Source: an uncultured Rhodospirillaceae bacterium (GTDB lineage: Bacteria > Pseudomonadota > Alphaproteobacteria > Azospirillales > Azospirillaceae). Taken from it: a DNA stretch of 64,000 nt. Each line of letters begins with the position of its first letter. The stretch's first letter is position 1. The position numbers and the translations under genes were made by a program. Location of the stretch: NCBI GenBank assembly GCA_937927415.1, contig CALBDS010000003.1:1-64000 (forward strand), written 5' to 3'. Under the pieces are notes generated by a model. The model ran no database searches. It was not told the origin of the DNA and saw only the letters and a program-made list of their open reading frames with translations. This document shows, piece after piece, positions 1-8,444 of the stretch.

Positions 1-150
1 GCTCATGCCGCCCATGCCCGACATGCCGCCCATACCGGACATGCCGCCCATACCGGACATGCCGCTCATGCCGCCCATGCCCGACATGCCGCCCATACCG
101 GACATGCCGCCCATACCGCCCATGCCCGACATGCCGCTCATCCCCTGAGC
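1..150. repeat. In-frame tandem repeat encoding the Met-Gly-Ser tract
   Basis: The DNA is built from 9-bp and 18-bp units of the type catgccgcccataccgga. A larger period of about 63 bp is visible: the block beginning at position 1 (gctcatgccgcccatgcc) begins again at 64. All units are multiples of 3, so slippage would change protein length without a frameshift. Confidence 0.85.
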
Positions 151-222
151 CAACGCGACGGAAGCAGTCGCCAAACCCCCAACCAGAGCGACGGCAACCA
201 GAACAGCGCGCACGTTCTTCAT
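1..222 (-). CDS. Exported Met-Gly-Ser repeat protein (partial, C-terminus outside window)
   Basis: The start codon is at 222 (complement), behind a strong AGGAGG ribosome site 7 nt upstream. The first ~26 residues form a signal peptide (MKNVRAVLVAVALVGG..., cleavage probably after ALA). The rest is an almost pure repeat of Met-(Ser/Gly)-Gly triplets that runs off the left edge after 74 codons. I do not recognise a family. Met-rich, Gly-rich periplasmic segments can bind copper(I), but no Cys or His is visible in this part, so metal binding is only a guess. The 5' leader (223-290 on this strand) is unusually AT-rich for the region and carries a 7-bp hairpin (269-287), which may mean efficient or regulated translation. 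Confidence 0.75.
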   Translation of the reverse strand, partial: MKNVRAVLVAVALVGGLATASVALAQGMSGMSGMGGMGGMSGMGGMSGMGGMSGMSGMGGMSGMGGMSGMGGMS

Positions 223-417
223 ACGAAACCTCCTGATGATTTATTTTTTAGATGTTATTATTTATTTTCCACAGCTCCGTGCTGTGGATCGCCTGCTTGT
301 TATTGGGTGAGAGCCTTTCCCACCTCAGACGTTACGAAAACAATCCTTCACCCGGCCTCACGTGGAGCCGGTGAACGGGCAATCCCTGCGCGCATCTGCC
401 GGTGCGCGCGGTGGGGA

Positions 418-708
418 TCAGTGATGCCACCCGCGGATGTCGTAACGGCCGGTCATCCCGGCTTCGGCAAAAGGCGTATACCAGGCGCCCTGATCATCCA
501 GGAAACGCAGGCTGTTGGGATAAGGGGGCATCACCCCTTTCAAAGCCGTCTGGTACCAACGGGCGTCCTTGGAAACCATCATGACCGACGGTGCACTGAC
601 CGGACGAACAGACGGGTTCACCCCGGAAACAAAGGTCACCGATTCATCGGCCCAAGCGGAGCCGCCGATCATCAACATCATACCGATGGTAATGACAAAA
701 TGACGCAT
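418..708 (-). CDS. Small exported protein of unknown function
   Basis: A 96-residue product starting at ATG 708 behind a GCGAGGAA ribosome site. Residues 1-20 are a clear signal peptide (hydrophobic core IGMMLMIGG, cleavage after SAWA). The mature ~76 residues carry no motif I can name; they contain several aromatic residues and a single Trp-Tyr pair and no Cys. It is the gene immediately upstream of the Met-Gly-Ser repeat protein, on the same strand, 195 nt away, so the two may be co-expressed or functionally linked in the envelope. Function unknown. Confidence 0.6.
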   Translation of the reverse strand: MRHFVITIGMMLMIGGSAWADESVTFVSGVNPSVRPVSAPSVMMVSKDARWYQTALKGVMPPYPNSLRFLDDQGAWYTPFAEAGMTGRYDIRGWHH

Positions 709-1339
709 CGTTTCCTCGCCTTAGTTTATTGTTGGTGCGGGGAATTTGTCGTTCCGGATTAGGATTTTTTATTCCCGCACTATGGTCGAGGTTATTACCA
801 CCACCCTGGTTTGAGTGTCAACGTGGACCCAAGATCTTAGTGCGGCGCACAAATTCTTAATGAATGGAATACAAAGGATGCTTGATAATGGCTCGCAATA
901 CCGTGTCTTATCCCACGGACACAGGCGCAACACATTGTCTTGATGCCGCTTTTCGACAATGAAACTCCGGCTTGGGTGTGTGAAACAGGTCGCAAACCGG
1001 ACGTATCCGCCCTGTTCTTTGGTTTACAAAAGGACAGCAAGCCATACATTTATTGCGCCTTCGGCGTACATTTCGGTGAAAATGTCGCAGCTTTTCACCC
1101 GTCCTTCCCCGCCCATAAAACGCAGCGGTGGAGGTACGCCCTTTGTTGACCCGTTTTCGCCGCCCGTGCCGGTTGCTGGCAAAAAATGCCGGGACCATCT
1201 GTGGGATCGGGGAACAATGTCCGGCAGAAAATGCCGCCCCCCCGATGCGCCGGCTTCCAGCCCTTTGATTTGTCACGATTCTTTTTCGCGGCAGGTTGGC
1301 ATCGTTTTTGTTTCGCATCCCGGCCACGGGAGGTTTGCC
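709..1339. other. 631-bp intergenic region, no gene supported
   Basis: Open frames here are short, lack ribosome sites and have unusual composition. An in-frame extension of the downstream protease exists back to 959, but its encoded residues look non-coding and the good ribosome site is at the 1340 start. The region is less GC-rich than its surroundings near 721-900 and must contain the divergent promoters of the two flanking genes. I see no tRNA or recognisable RNA element. Confidence 0.5.
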
Positions 1340-2350
1340 ATGCACAGACCCATGCTGTTGCCGATGATGCTTGCTGTCCTGCTGCCGGCGGCGGCGGGGG
1401 CGGCCGACTGCCGGTCCTCCACCCCGGCCCAGGTGGCGCGGGCGGCGGCGGGGCACACGCAATCGGTGGTGTCGATCGTGATTCGCACCGCCGACGGACG
1501 CCCGGCTTATGGCGCGGGCATCGTGTGGGACGAGGGGGGCCATGTGGTGACCAACGACCATGTGGCCGCCGCCGGCGATGGCTATCTGGTGGAGTTTTCC
1601 GACGGGTCCAGCCGGTCGGCCCGGCTGGTGGCCCGCGCGCCGGGCCGCGATCTGGCGGTGCTGAAGGTGTTCGGAACCATGCCGGAACCAGCCCCCCGCG
1701 CACCGTCTCCGGCCCTGCGGTCCGGCGATCCGGTGATCGCCATCGGCAACCCCTTTGGGCGCGGCCTGTCCATGACCGGCGGGGTGGTCAGCGGTTTCGA
1801 CCGGGAGATCATCACCGGCCCGGCGACCCGTCTGTCGGGAATGCTCCAGACCACGGTGGCGCTCAGCCCCGGCAGCTCCGGCGGGCCGCTGTTCGATTGC
1901 GGCGGCCTGGTGGTCGGGATCAACACCGCCGTCAGCCGCGCCTCCGCCAACGGTCAGGCCATGGGCTTCGCCATTCCCATCGAACGGGCCGCGGAAACCG
2001 TCGCCTCCCTGCTGGACGGCCCGACCCTGGCGGCGGACACCGTGCCGGCCCCGCCTGAGTCGCCGGCCCGGCCCGGCCTGGGGCTGTATGTGGCGGCGAA
2101 CGACCGCGGCGTGCTGACGGTGCAAAGCGTGGTGCCCAACTCTCCCGCCGCCCATGCCGGGGCACGGGCCGGCGACGCCATCACCCACGCCAACGGACGC
2201 CCGGTGCACACCCCGGCCGACCTGCTGGCGCTGGTCCATGAAGGGGGCATCGGATCGGTGGCGCTCCTGCGGGTGATGCGGGGCGGAAAGCCGGTGCAGG
2301 TTCCAGTACCGGTCGCGCCGTGGATGGTGGTGGAGCAGACGCGGTACTGA
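1340..2350 (+). CDS. HtrA/DegP-like periplasmic serine protease with one PDZ domain
   Basis: A 336-residue trypsin-like protease. The start at 1340 is chosen for its GGGAGG site (1328-1333) and because it opens a signal peptide (residues 1-22, cleavage after AGAA). The catalytic triad is visible: His74 in TNDHVAA, Asp104 in RDLAVLKV and Ser180 in the motif SPGSSGGPL. One PDZ domain follows (about 246-325). DegP has two PDZ domains and DegS one; with a cleavable signal rather than an anchor, this is a short soluble DegQ/DegS-like protein. It probably degrades or senses misfolded envelope proteins. It is followed 177 nt later by a TAXI receptor on the same strand, with no obvious functional tie. 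Confidence 0.9.
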   Translation: MHRPMLLPMMLAVLLPAAAGAADCRSSTPAQVARAAAGHTQSVVSIVIRTADGRPAYGAGIVWDEGGHVVTNDHVAAAGDGYLVEFSDGSSRSARLVARAPGRDLAVLKVFGTMPEPAPRAPSPALRSGDPVIAIGNPFGRGLSMTGGVVSGFDREIITGPATRLSGMLQTTVALSPGSSGGPLFDCGGLVVGINTAVSRASANGQAMGFAIPIERAAETVASLLDGPTLAADTVPAPPESPARPGLGLYVAANDRGVLTVQSVVPNSPAAHAGARAGDAITHANGRPVHTPADLLALVHEGGIGSVALLRVMRGGKPVQVPVPVAPWMVVEQTRY

Positions 2351-2527
2351 CCCGCCCCCTGTCCGGTGTGGCCCGGTTGCCGCGCGGGGGGGCATTCCGC
2401 CGCCGGAACGGTTTTCCACCCGGCAAGGGCCTTGAAAACGCCGGTTTCTTGGTATCTCTGTTCCCCAAGCTTCTGGCAATGTGGGGACGATCCGGTGCCA
2501 CGCCCAACCCATGTTTCGGCGCCGCCA

Positions 2528-3652
2528 ATGCGTCGGCTGCCGACGCGGCGCCGTTTTCTGGCCACCGCGGCGGGGGCGGCTGCCTGGAGCGGGCTGCTGC
2601 GGTTTTTCGCCCTGCCCGCTGCCGCCATGACCAAGGGTGGGCCGGTGATCGGGCGGGCCGATGCCGCCACCGTCCAGACCGACACGCCGGGCCTGCGCTT
2701 TTTCCGCATCGGCACCGGCACCACCGCGGGCACCTATTTCCCCATCGGCGGGCTGATCGCCAACGCCATTTCCAGCCCGCCGGGTGCGCGTCCCTGCGAC
2801 AAGGGGGGAAGCTGCGGGGTGCCGGGGCTGGTCGCCGTGGCCCAGGCGACGGCGGGCAGCGTGGAAAACCTCAACCTGCTGATGTCCGGCGGGGTGGAAG
2901 CGGCCATGGCCCAGGCCGATGTCGCCTTTGCCGCCTACACCGGCAGCGGCGTTTTCCAGGGCCGGGCGCCCTTTGACCGGCTGCGGTCCATCGGCACCTT
3001 GTATGTGGAAGCCCTGCACGCCGTGGTGCGCGCCGAAAGCGACATTTTCGAACCCGGCGATTTCCGCAACCACACGGTCGCTCTGGGGGACGAGGGATCG
3101 GGCACACTGGTGGAAGCGCGTCTGGCCCTGGCCGCGTACGGGGTGCGGGAGGCCGACCTGACGCCGCTCTACCTCCAGCCCGGAAGCGGGGCGGAGCGGG
3201 TGGCGAGCGGGGAGATCGACGGCTTCTTCATCGTCGGCGGCGCCCCGGTGGGGGCGGTCAGCGATCTGGCCGAGCGGCGGCTGATCCGGCTGGTGCCCTT
3301 CTCCGGGCCGGAGGCCGACCGGCTGCGCACCCAGCACCGTTTCCTCACCGCCACGGTGATTCCCGAGGGCGTCTATCCCGGCGTGCTGGCGACCCCGACG
3401 CTGGGGGTGGGGGCCGAGTTGCTGGTGCGGGCCGACCTGCCCACCGATCTGATTTACGGCATTTCCCGCGCCCTGTGGCACGAGAACACCCGCCGCCTGC
3501 TGGCCGAGGGGCACCCCAAGGGCAAGCTGATCGATCCCGCCCACGCCGCCGCCAACGTGTCGGTGCCGCTGCATCCCGGCGCCGAGCGTTATTACCGCGA
3601 GGTGGGGCTGGTGGGGAACGCCGCCAACGAGGCGGCCCCCGCGCTGCGCTGA
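2528..3652 (+). CDS. TAXI-family TRAP transporter solute receptor
   Basis: A 374-residue periplasmic binding protein. The family signature is near the N-terminus (FFRIGTGTTAGTYFPIGG), followed by ANAIS and later the ligand-cleft segments typical of TAXI proteins. The N-terminus has a twin-arginine-like signal (T6-R-R-R-F-L-A12, then a hydrophobic stretch ending ALPAAA), suggesting export by Tat. TAXI receptors normally feed a fused DctQM membrane subunit; none is present nearby, so this receptor is orphaned in the window. The start at 2528 is chosen because it places the Tat motif at the N-terminus; no clear ribosome site precedes it, so it is less certain. Substrate unknown. Confidence 0.88.
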   Translation: MRRLPTRRRFLATAAGAAAWSGLLRFFALPAAAMTKGGPVIGRADAATVQTDTPGLRFFRIGTGTTAGTYFPIGGLIANAISSPPGARPCDKGGSCGVPGLVAVAQATAGSVENLNLLMSGGVEAAMAQADVAFAAYTGSGVFQGRAPFDRLRSIGTLYVEALHAVVRAESDIFEPGDFRNHTVALGDEGSGTLVEARLALAAYGVREADLTPLYLQPGSGAERVASGEIDGFFIVGGAPVGAVSDLAERRLIRLVPFSGPEADRLRTQHRFLTATVIPEGVYPGVLATPTLGVGAELLVRADLPTDLIYGISRALWHENTRRLLAEGHPKGKLIDPAHAAANVSVPLHPGAERYYREVGLVGNAANEAAPALR

Positions 3653-3693
3653 CCGACCACGCCTTGATCTTCTGACCGACCGGATCTTATCCC

Positions 3694-5661
3694 ATGCCGA
3701 CCGTTGCCCCTTACGGGACGTGGACCTCGCCTTTCACCGCCCGCCGCTTGGCCGAGGCGGGGATCAGCCTGCGTGCCCCCCACCGCCGCGGTGACCGGGT
3801 GTTCTGGCTGGAGGGGCGCCCGGCGGAGGCGGGGCGGACGGTGCCGGTGTGCCGCTCGGCCGACGGTGCGGTCCGCGACCTGCTGCCCCCCGGCTGGGAC
3901 GTGCGCGGGCGGGTCCATGAATACGGCGGCGGCGACATCCTGCATCTGGACGACGGCTTCGTCTTCGTCAACGGCGCCGATCAGGCTCTGTATCGGGTGG
4001 CCGGCGACGGGGCGCCCTTTGCCCTGACCGCCGCGGGCAACGACCGATTCGGGGATCTGACCGCCGATCCGCGGCGGGGCTGGCTGCTGGCCGTGCGCGA
4101 ACGCCACTCCCCCGATGGGACGGCCGAGCCGGAAAACACCATCGTTGCCGTACCGCTGGACGGATCCGCGGCGGCGGGACCGGATGGGGTGACGGTTCTG
4201 GTGTCGGGAGCCGATTTCTACGCCGCCCCGCGGCCCAGCCCGGACGGCGCCCGTCTGGCGTGGATCGCCTGGAACCACCCGGACATGCCGTGGGACGCCA
4301 CCGAATTGCGGGTGGCCGCGGTCAACCCCGACGGCACCCTGGGCCAATCCCGCCGCATCGCCGGCGGACCGGGGGAATCGGTGGTGTCGCCGGTGTGGCT
4401 GGACGATGGGCGGCTGGTCTTCGTGTCCGACCGTTCGGGCTGGTGGAGCCTGTTCGTGTGGGACGGCGAGGCCGGGCACGACCCGCAGCCGGTGCTGACG
4501 GAGCCGGTGCCGGCGGCGGAATTCGCCCGGCCCCTGTGGGTTCTGGGCAACCGCGACGTGGTGTCCGCCGGGGACGGCACGCTGGTGACCGTCTACACCC
4601 GTGACGGGCTGTGGCACCTGGGCATCGTCGATCTGGCCGCCGGGCGCCTGGAGCCGGTGGCGCTTCCCTACACCATGATCGACGAATTGAGCGTGGATGG
4701 CAGCCGCGTCACCTTCCTGGGCGCCGGCCCGGCGGAGGTGCAGGTGGTGGCGACCCTGGACCTGACCACGCGGGCGGTGACCGTCGAACGGCGGGCGGCG
4801 GCGGCGGTGGAAGCCGCTTCCGTCTCCATCCCCCGCCCCATCCGCTTTCCCACGGGCGACGGGGGGGAGGCGGTGGCCCACGCCTTCTATTACCCGCCGG
4901 CCAACAAGGATTACATCGGCCCGCGGGGTGAAAAGCCGCCGCTGATCGTGCGCAGCCACGGCGGCCCCACCGCCGCGGCGGGCACCGCCTTCACGCCCAA
5001 GATCCAGTATTGGACCAGCCGCGGCTTTGCCGTGGTTGATGTGAACTACCGCGGCAGCACCGGCTATGGCCGCGCCTACCGCGATGCGCTGAAGGGTGCG
5101 TGGGGGCTGGCCGATGTGGCCGATTGCGTCGCCGCCGCCCGTTTCCTGGCCGCCGAGGGGCTGGTGGATCCCGACCGGCTCATCATCACCGGCAGCAGTG
5201 CGGGGGGCTATACCACCCTGTGCGCCGTGACCTTCCACGACACCTTCCGCGCCGGGGCCAGCCATTACGGCATCAGCGACCTGGAAACGCTCGCCACCGA
5301 CACCCACAAATTCGAAGCCCGCTATCTCGACAGCCTCGTCGGCCCCTACCCCGCGCGGCGGGATCTGTACGTCGCCCGCTCGCCCATCCATGCGGTGGAG
5401 CGGCTGGCCGTGCCGATGGTGTTCTTTCAGGGATTGCAGGACAAGGTGGTTCCCCCCGATCAGGCCCGCCGGATGGTGGACGCGATCGGGGGGAAAGGGC
5501 TGCCGGTGGCCTATGTCACCTTTGCCGAGGAACGCCACGGTTTCCGCCGGGCGGACAGCATCGTGGCGGCGCTGGAGGGCGAGCTTTACTTCTACAGCCG
5601 GGTGTTCGGCTTCACGCCGGCCGATCCGCTCGCTCCCATCCCCATTCGCAATCTGGGCTGA
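3694..5661 (+). CDS. S9 family prolyl-oligopeptidase-type peptidase
   Basis: A 655-residue protein with an N-terminal beta-propeller (about 1-390) and a C-terminal alpha/beta-hydrolase domain. The catalytic residues are Ser502 in GSSAGG, Asp583 in LQDKVVPP and His615 in EERHGF. These match dipeptidyl aminopeptidase/acylaminoacyl-peptidases, which release N-terminal acyl-amino acids or dipeptides from short peptides. There is no signal peptide, so it is cytoplasmic. It starts at ATG 3694, 41 nt after the TAXI receptor gene. Members of this family can also act as esterases, so peptide specificity is not settled by sequence. Confidence 0.92.
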   Translation: MPTVAPYGTWTSPFTARRLAEAGISLRAPHRRGDRVFWLEGRPAEAGRTVPVCRSADGAVRDLLPPGWDVRGRVHEYGGGDILHLDDGFVFVNGADQALYRVAGDGAPFALTAAGNDRFGDLTADPRRGWLLAVRERHSPDGTAEPENTIVAVPLDGSAAAGPDGVTVLVSGADFYAAPRPSPDGARLAWIAWNHPDMPWDATELRVAAVNPDGTLGQSRRIAGGPGESVVSPVWLDDGRLVFVSDRSGWWSLFVWDGEAGHDPQPVLTEPVPAAEFARPLWVLGNRDVVSAGDGTLVTVYTRDGLWHLGIVDLAAGRLEPVALPYTMIDELSVDGSRVTFLGAGPAEVQVVATLDLTTRAVTVERRAAAAVEAASVSIPRPIRFPTGDGGEAVAHAFYYPPANKDYIGPRGEKPPLIVRSHGGPTAAAGTAFTPKIQYWTSRGFAVVDVNYRGSTGYGRAYRDALKGAWGLADVADCVAAARFLAAEGLVDPDRLIITGSSAGGYTTLCAVTFHDTFRAGASHYGISDLETLATDTHKFEARYLDSLVGPYPARRDLYVARSPIHAVERLAVPMVFFQGLQDKVVPPDQARRMVDAIGGKGLPVAYVTFAEERHGFRRADSIVAALEGELYFYSRVFGFTPADPLAPIPIRNLG

Positions 5662-5665
5662 TGCC

Positions 5666-5692
5666 GATGGGGACCATCCCGTTCACCCCATC
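5666..5692. terminator. Hairpin between convergent genes
   Basis: Inverted repeat GATGGGG (5666-5672) / CCCCATC (5686-5692), immediately after the S9 peptidase stop and before the end of the convergent small gene. There is no T-tract, so a termination role is only plausible. Confidence 0.35.
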
Positions 5693-5704
5693 CCAGCGGC
5701 ACGT

Positions 5705-6016
5705 TCATTTGCGCCAAAGGGGATGGGTGACCCGCGCCGGCGACCGGCGGCGGTCGAACGGGTTGGGGTGGTGCTCACAGGTCAGGCGGTAGACGGCAAC
5801 CAGTTCATCCGTGCGCCCCGGATCCTGCCGGCGCGCCGTGCTGCACAGGTTGTCCCACACCATCTGCCGGATGGCGGCGTCGCCCCACGGGTGGTCCAGC
5901 AGGTCGGCGCCCTTTTCCAGAGCGGTCATGTAGGGGAGCCGCTCATGAGCGGCGATTTGGGCAACCTCGTTCTTGTCGAGGTTGGCAAAGCCGATGCAAT
6001 CCTCATAGGTCAACAT
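5705..6016 (-). CDS. Small hypothetical protein
   Basis: A 103-residue cytoplasmic protein. The start at 6016 is chosen because GGGAGG lies 6 nt upstream; a longer frame back to 6079 lacks this. The sequence (MLTYEDCIGFANLDKNEVAQIAAHE...) is predicted helical, acidic at the N-terminus and basic at the C-terminus, with two Cys residues and the segment TCEHHPNPFDR near the end. I do not recognise the family. It converges on the S9 peptidase gene. Confidence 0.6.
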   Translation of the reverse strand: MLTYEDCIGFANLDKNEVAQIAAHERLPYMTALEKGADLLDHPWGDAAIRQMVWDNLCSTARRQDPGRTDELVAVYRLTCEHHPNPFDRRRSPARVTHPLWRK

Positions 6017-6311
6017 GGCAACCTCCCGATACGGCTCCCATTCTGCACCCATGGGCCGTATCCTTGCGGTGTCTGCCATGGCGCGGGAACCATCCGCCGA
6101 AAGGCGGTTGAACCGGGCGTCGGAGGGCTACGGCCCCGTTCGGGACAGGACTGGGTTCGGGGCCGTATTGGCACATTTTTGTTATACCACATTTTGCAAT
6201 GCAGCATCGATGCAAAGACGACGTAAATGCCGTGTTAAAATGCCGATGCGTCACCCTGCCGCATGAGAAATGATGCCGCATCGCAGCATTTGATTCCGCG
6301 GCACGCCCGTA

Positions 6312-6728
6312 TCACTCCTCGCAATCCGCCTCGATCCCCGCCGCGGCGGCATGCACCAGCCGGGCCATCAGGGTGATGCGGGCCATGGCCGCGTCACTGG
6401 CGGCGCGCAGGCGGGCATCGCCGTCCCCATCCGGCTGATACAGCACCGGGTCGGGCAGCCTCTCGCTGAAATCCCAGAGGAAATCCGCCGCCAGGGGGTC
6501 CCACACCTCGAACACCTCCGGGTTGGGCCGGCGGGCGACCCAGGCACGGTCACGGTTGGCTTCGGGACGGAAGCGCACGCCGAAAAAACGGCAGGCGGCA
6601 AAGGCGGCGACGGTCGCCGATTCATCCCCGCCGGCATCGGGCCAGCGCCCGGCCATCACCGTGCGGAAGGCGTCCCGGAAACGGTGGCGATCGGCCAGCA
6701 GCGGCAGCCCATCAGGATCAGTTCTCAT
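6312..6728 (-). CDS. Hypothetical protein
   Basis: A 138-residue protein starting at ATG 6728 (MRTDPDGLPLLADRHRFRDAFRTVM). It lacks a signal peptide and membrane segments and is rich in Arg, Asp and aromatic residues (FEVWDPLAADFLWDFSERLPDP). The C-terminal ~45 residues look helical. No family is recognised. The codon pattern is consistent with a real gene, but the upstream frame stays open to 7001 into non-coding-like sequence, so the start is inferred. It is divergent from flgE and shares its 266-bp upstream region. Confidence 0.5.
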   Translation of the reverse strand: MRTDPDGLPLLADRHRFRDAFRTVMAGRWPDAGGDESATVAAFAACRFFGVRFRPEANRDRAWVARRPNPEVFEVWDPLAADFLWDFSERLPDPVLYQPDGDGDARLRAASDAAMARITLMARLVHAAAAGIEADCEE

Positions 6729-6883
6729 GACGAACAATCTACCGGGGCTGCAATCTGGTGGCAATCCCTTGCGGCAAGAAGCGCCGGGCGGCGGAAACCA
6801 CCACCCGGCAGAGGTTTCCCCCCACCGGAACGAAGCTGCCGCCCTTCCCGTCCGCGACTCGGGCACGGCTCCGGTTCCGGCGC

Positions 6884-6899
6884 TGGCACGGCGGCTGCA
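6884..6899 (+). promoter_or_regulatory. Candidate sigma-54 promoter of flgE
   Basis: TGGCACG at 6884-6890 and CTGCA at 6895-6899 give the invariant GG and GC dinucleotides separated by exactly 10 nt, one mismatch from the TGGCACG-N4-TTGCA consensus. It lies 95 nt upstream of the flgE start. Hook genes are sigma-54 (RpoN) dependent in several alphaproteobacteria (known for Caulobacter), which fits. Confidence 0.6.
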
Positions 6900-6994
6900 T
6901 TGGACTGTCCCGTGTGGAAACGGGCGGACGCAAGGGGGCCGCCCGAACCGGGCCGGGAAAGCCGGTCCGCCATTCGGGCGCAAGGGAGGCGGTG

Positions 6995-8413
6995 ATGACA
7001 TTCGGGCGTATCATGAGCAACGGGGTGATGGGCCTGAACGCCCAGAACCACGCGCTCAACACCATTTCACAAAACATCGCCAACGCCACCACAGCCGGGT
7101 TCAAGCGGTCGGAAACCCAGTTTCAGGATTTTGTCGTCAACGACCGCTACGGCGTGCGCAACGATGGGGCGGGGGTGCGCGCCACCGACCGTCTGCTTGC
7201 CGACCGGCAGGGCGACGTCAGCAGCACCGGCATCGCCACCAACGTGGCCATCAAAGGCAACGCCTTCTTCCTGGTGCAGGAGTTGGACAGCCGGACCGGC
7301 GAGGCGGTGTTCGGCAAGGACACCGCCGGCACGAGCGACCGGGTGCCGGAGCTGACACGGGCCGGCGATTTCCATCTGGATGCCTTCGGCCACATGGTCA
7401 ACAACGCTGGCCGCGGGCTGATGGGGATCAAGCTCGACCCCACCACGGCAACCCGCACCACACCGCTGAAGGCGACGGACCTGGAACTGGTGTCCATGGC
7501 CGACGGCGATGTTCCCCAATATTACGAAGCGTCCCGGAACATCACCCTGGCCGCCAACCTGCCCGACGATCAGGCGGTCGCCACCGCCCCCAACGATCTG
7601 AACACCGTGACGCTGGGCGTCAAGGCGGTGGACGCCCAAGGCCGGGAGGGCACCATTTCCCTGGATTTCATGAAGGTCCGCAGCGGCACCGACGGCTCGG
7701 CCACCTGGCAGGTGTTCCAGAGCGGCGGGACCTATGCCGACGGCACCCCCATCAACGACATCAGCCACGCCCATCCCGAAACATGGCCGTCGCTGGGCAC
7801 GGTCGAGATCGGCCCCGACAAGTTTCTAGCCGGACAGGACGGATCGCAGGTCACGCTGAACCTGAACCCCGGCGGGGCGTTCAACGACATGACCTTGAAC
7901 CTCGGCACCGTGGGCAGCCCCTACAACAGCATCACCAGCGCCCCCGAATGGAGCTTCGGCGGCATCTCCACCAGCCATGACGGCATCGCCAAAGGCTCGT
8001 TCAAGGAGATGGAGATCACCGACAGCGGGCTGGTGCAGGGTGTGTACGACAATGGGCAGAAGCGGGCCTTCTACCAGATCGTCAGCGGCACGGTGAACAA
8101 CATCAACGGGTTGGAAGAGGTGTCGGGCACCACCTTCCGCGCCACCGACGAATCGGGCCAGTTGCTCATCAAGGCGTTCGGGGCCAATCCCGAAAGCATC
8201 GCCACCCCATCGGACAAGGCGACGAAGGCCAGCAACGCCGACATCCCCACCACCGGCGCGTTTCTGGTGGCCAATTCGGTGGAGAATTCCAACACCGACA
8301 TCAGCAACGAATTCGTCAACCTGATCCAGACGCAGCGGGTCTATTCCGCGTCGTCCAAGATCATTTCCACTGCCGACGAGATGACCCAGAACGTGATCGG
8401 CATCAAGAACTGA
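6995..8413 (+). CDS. flgE: Flagellar hook protein FlgE
   Basis: A 472-residue protein of the hook/rod axial family. The N-terminal signature is FGRIMSNGVMGLNAQNHALNTISQNIANATTAGFK split over residues 3-37, followed by SETQFQDFV. The C-terminus has the conserved coiled-coil end (NSNTDISNEFVNLIQTQRVYSASSKIIST). The middle (about 140-400) holds the variable hook domains. FlgE polymerises outside the cell after export by the flagellar type III apparatus, so no Sec signal is expected. The start at 6995 is preceded by GGGAGG (6984-6989). It stands alone: no other flagellar gene is in the window, which is unusual because flgE usually neighbours flgD or flgK. Confidence 0.93.
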   Translation: MTFGRIMSNGVMGLNAQNHALNTISQNIANATTAGFKRSETQFQDFVVNDRYGVRNDGAGVRATDRLLADRQGDVSSTGIATNVAIKGNAFFLVQELDSRTGEAVFGKDTAGTSDRVPELTRAGDFHLDAFGHMVNNAGRGLMGIKLDPTTATRTTPLKATDLELVSMADGDVPQYYEASRNITLAANLPDDQAVATAPNDLNTVTLGVKAVDAQGREGTISLDFMKVRSGTDGSATWQVFQSGGTYADGTPINDISHAHPETWPSLGTVEIGPDKFLAGQDGSQVTLNLNPGGAFNDMTLNLGTVGSPYNSITSAPEWSFGGISTSHDGIAKGSFKEMEITDSGLVQGVYDNGQKRAFYQIVSGTVNNINGLEEVSGTTFRATDESGQLLIKAFGANPESIATPSDKATKASNADIPTTGAFLVANSVENSNTDISNEFVNLIQTQRVYSASSKIISTADEMTQNVIGIKN

Positions 8414-8414
8414 C

Positions 8415-8439
8415 CCGGCGGCGGCCATCCCGCCGCCGG
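8415..8439. terminator. Strong hairpin between convergent flgE and asparaginase
   Basis: A perfect 10-bp stem, CCGGCGGCGG (8415-8424) and CCGCCGCCGG (8430-8439), with a 5-nt loop directly after the flgE stop. It could serve both convergent genes. No T-tract follows. Confidence 0.5.
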
Positions 8440-8444
8440 AAGCA

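Noticed and set aside
269..287. CCACAGC/GCTGTGG hairpin as terminator
   Set aside because: No T-tract follows it on either strand in the needed direction (A-rich on the minus strand); it is more likely leader structure of the Met-Gly-Ser gene.
837..1049. Possible small minus-strand gene in the 709-1339 gap
   Set aside because: No ribosome site, no signal or domain, and unusual residue composition.
908..3574. Very long open frame on the minus strand opposite the protease and TAXI genes
   Set aside because: Composition is His/Arg/Gly/Pro-rich with no domain pattern; it is the usual antisense frame of GC-rich genes, while the plus strand has clear catalytic and family motifs.
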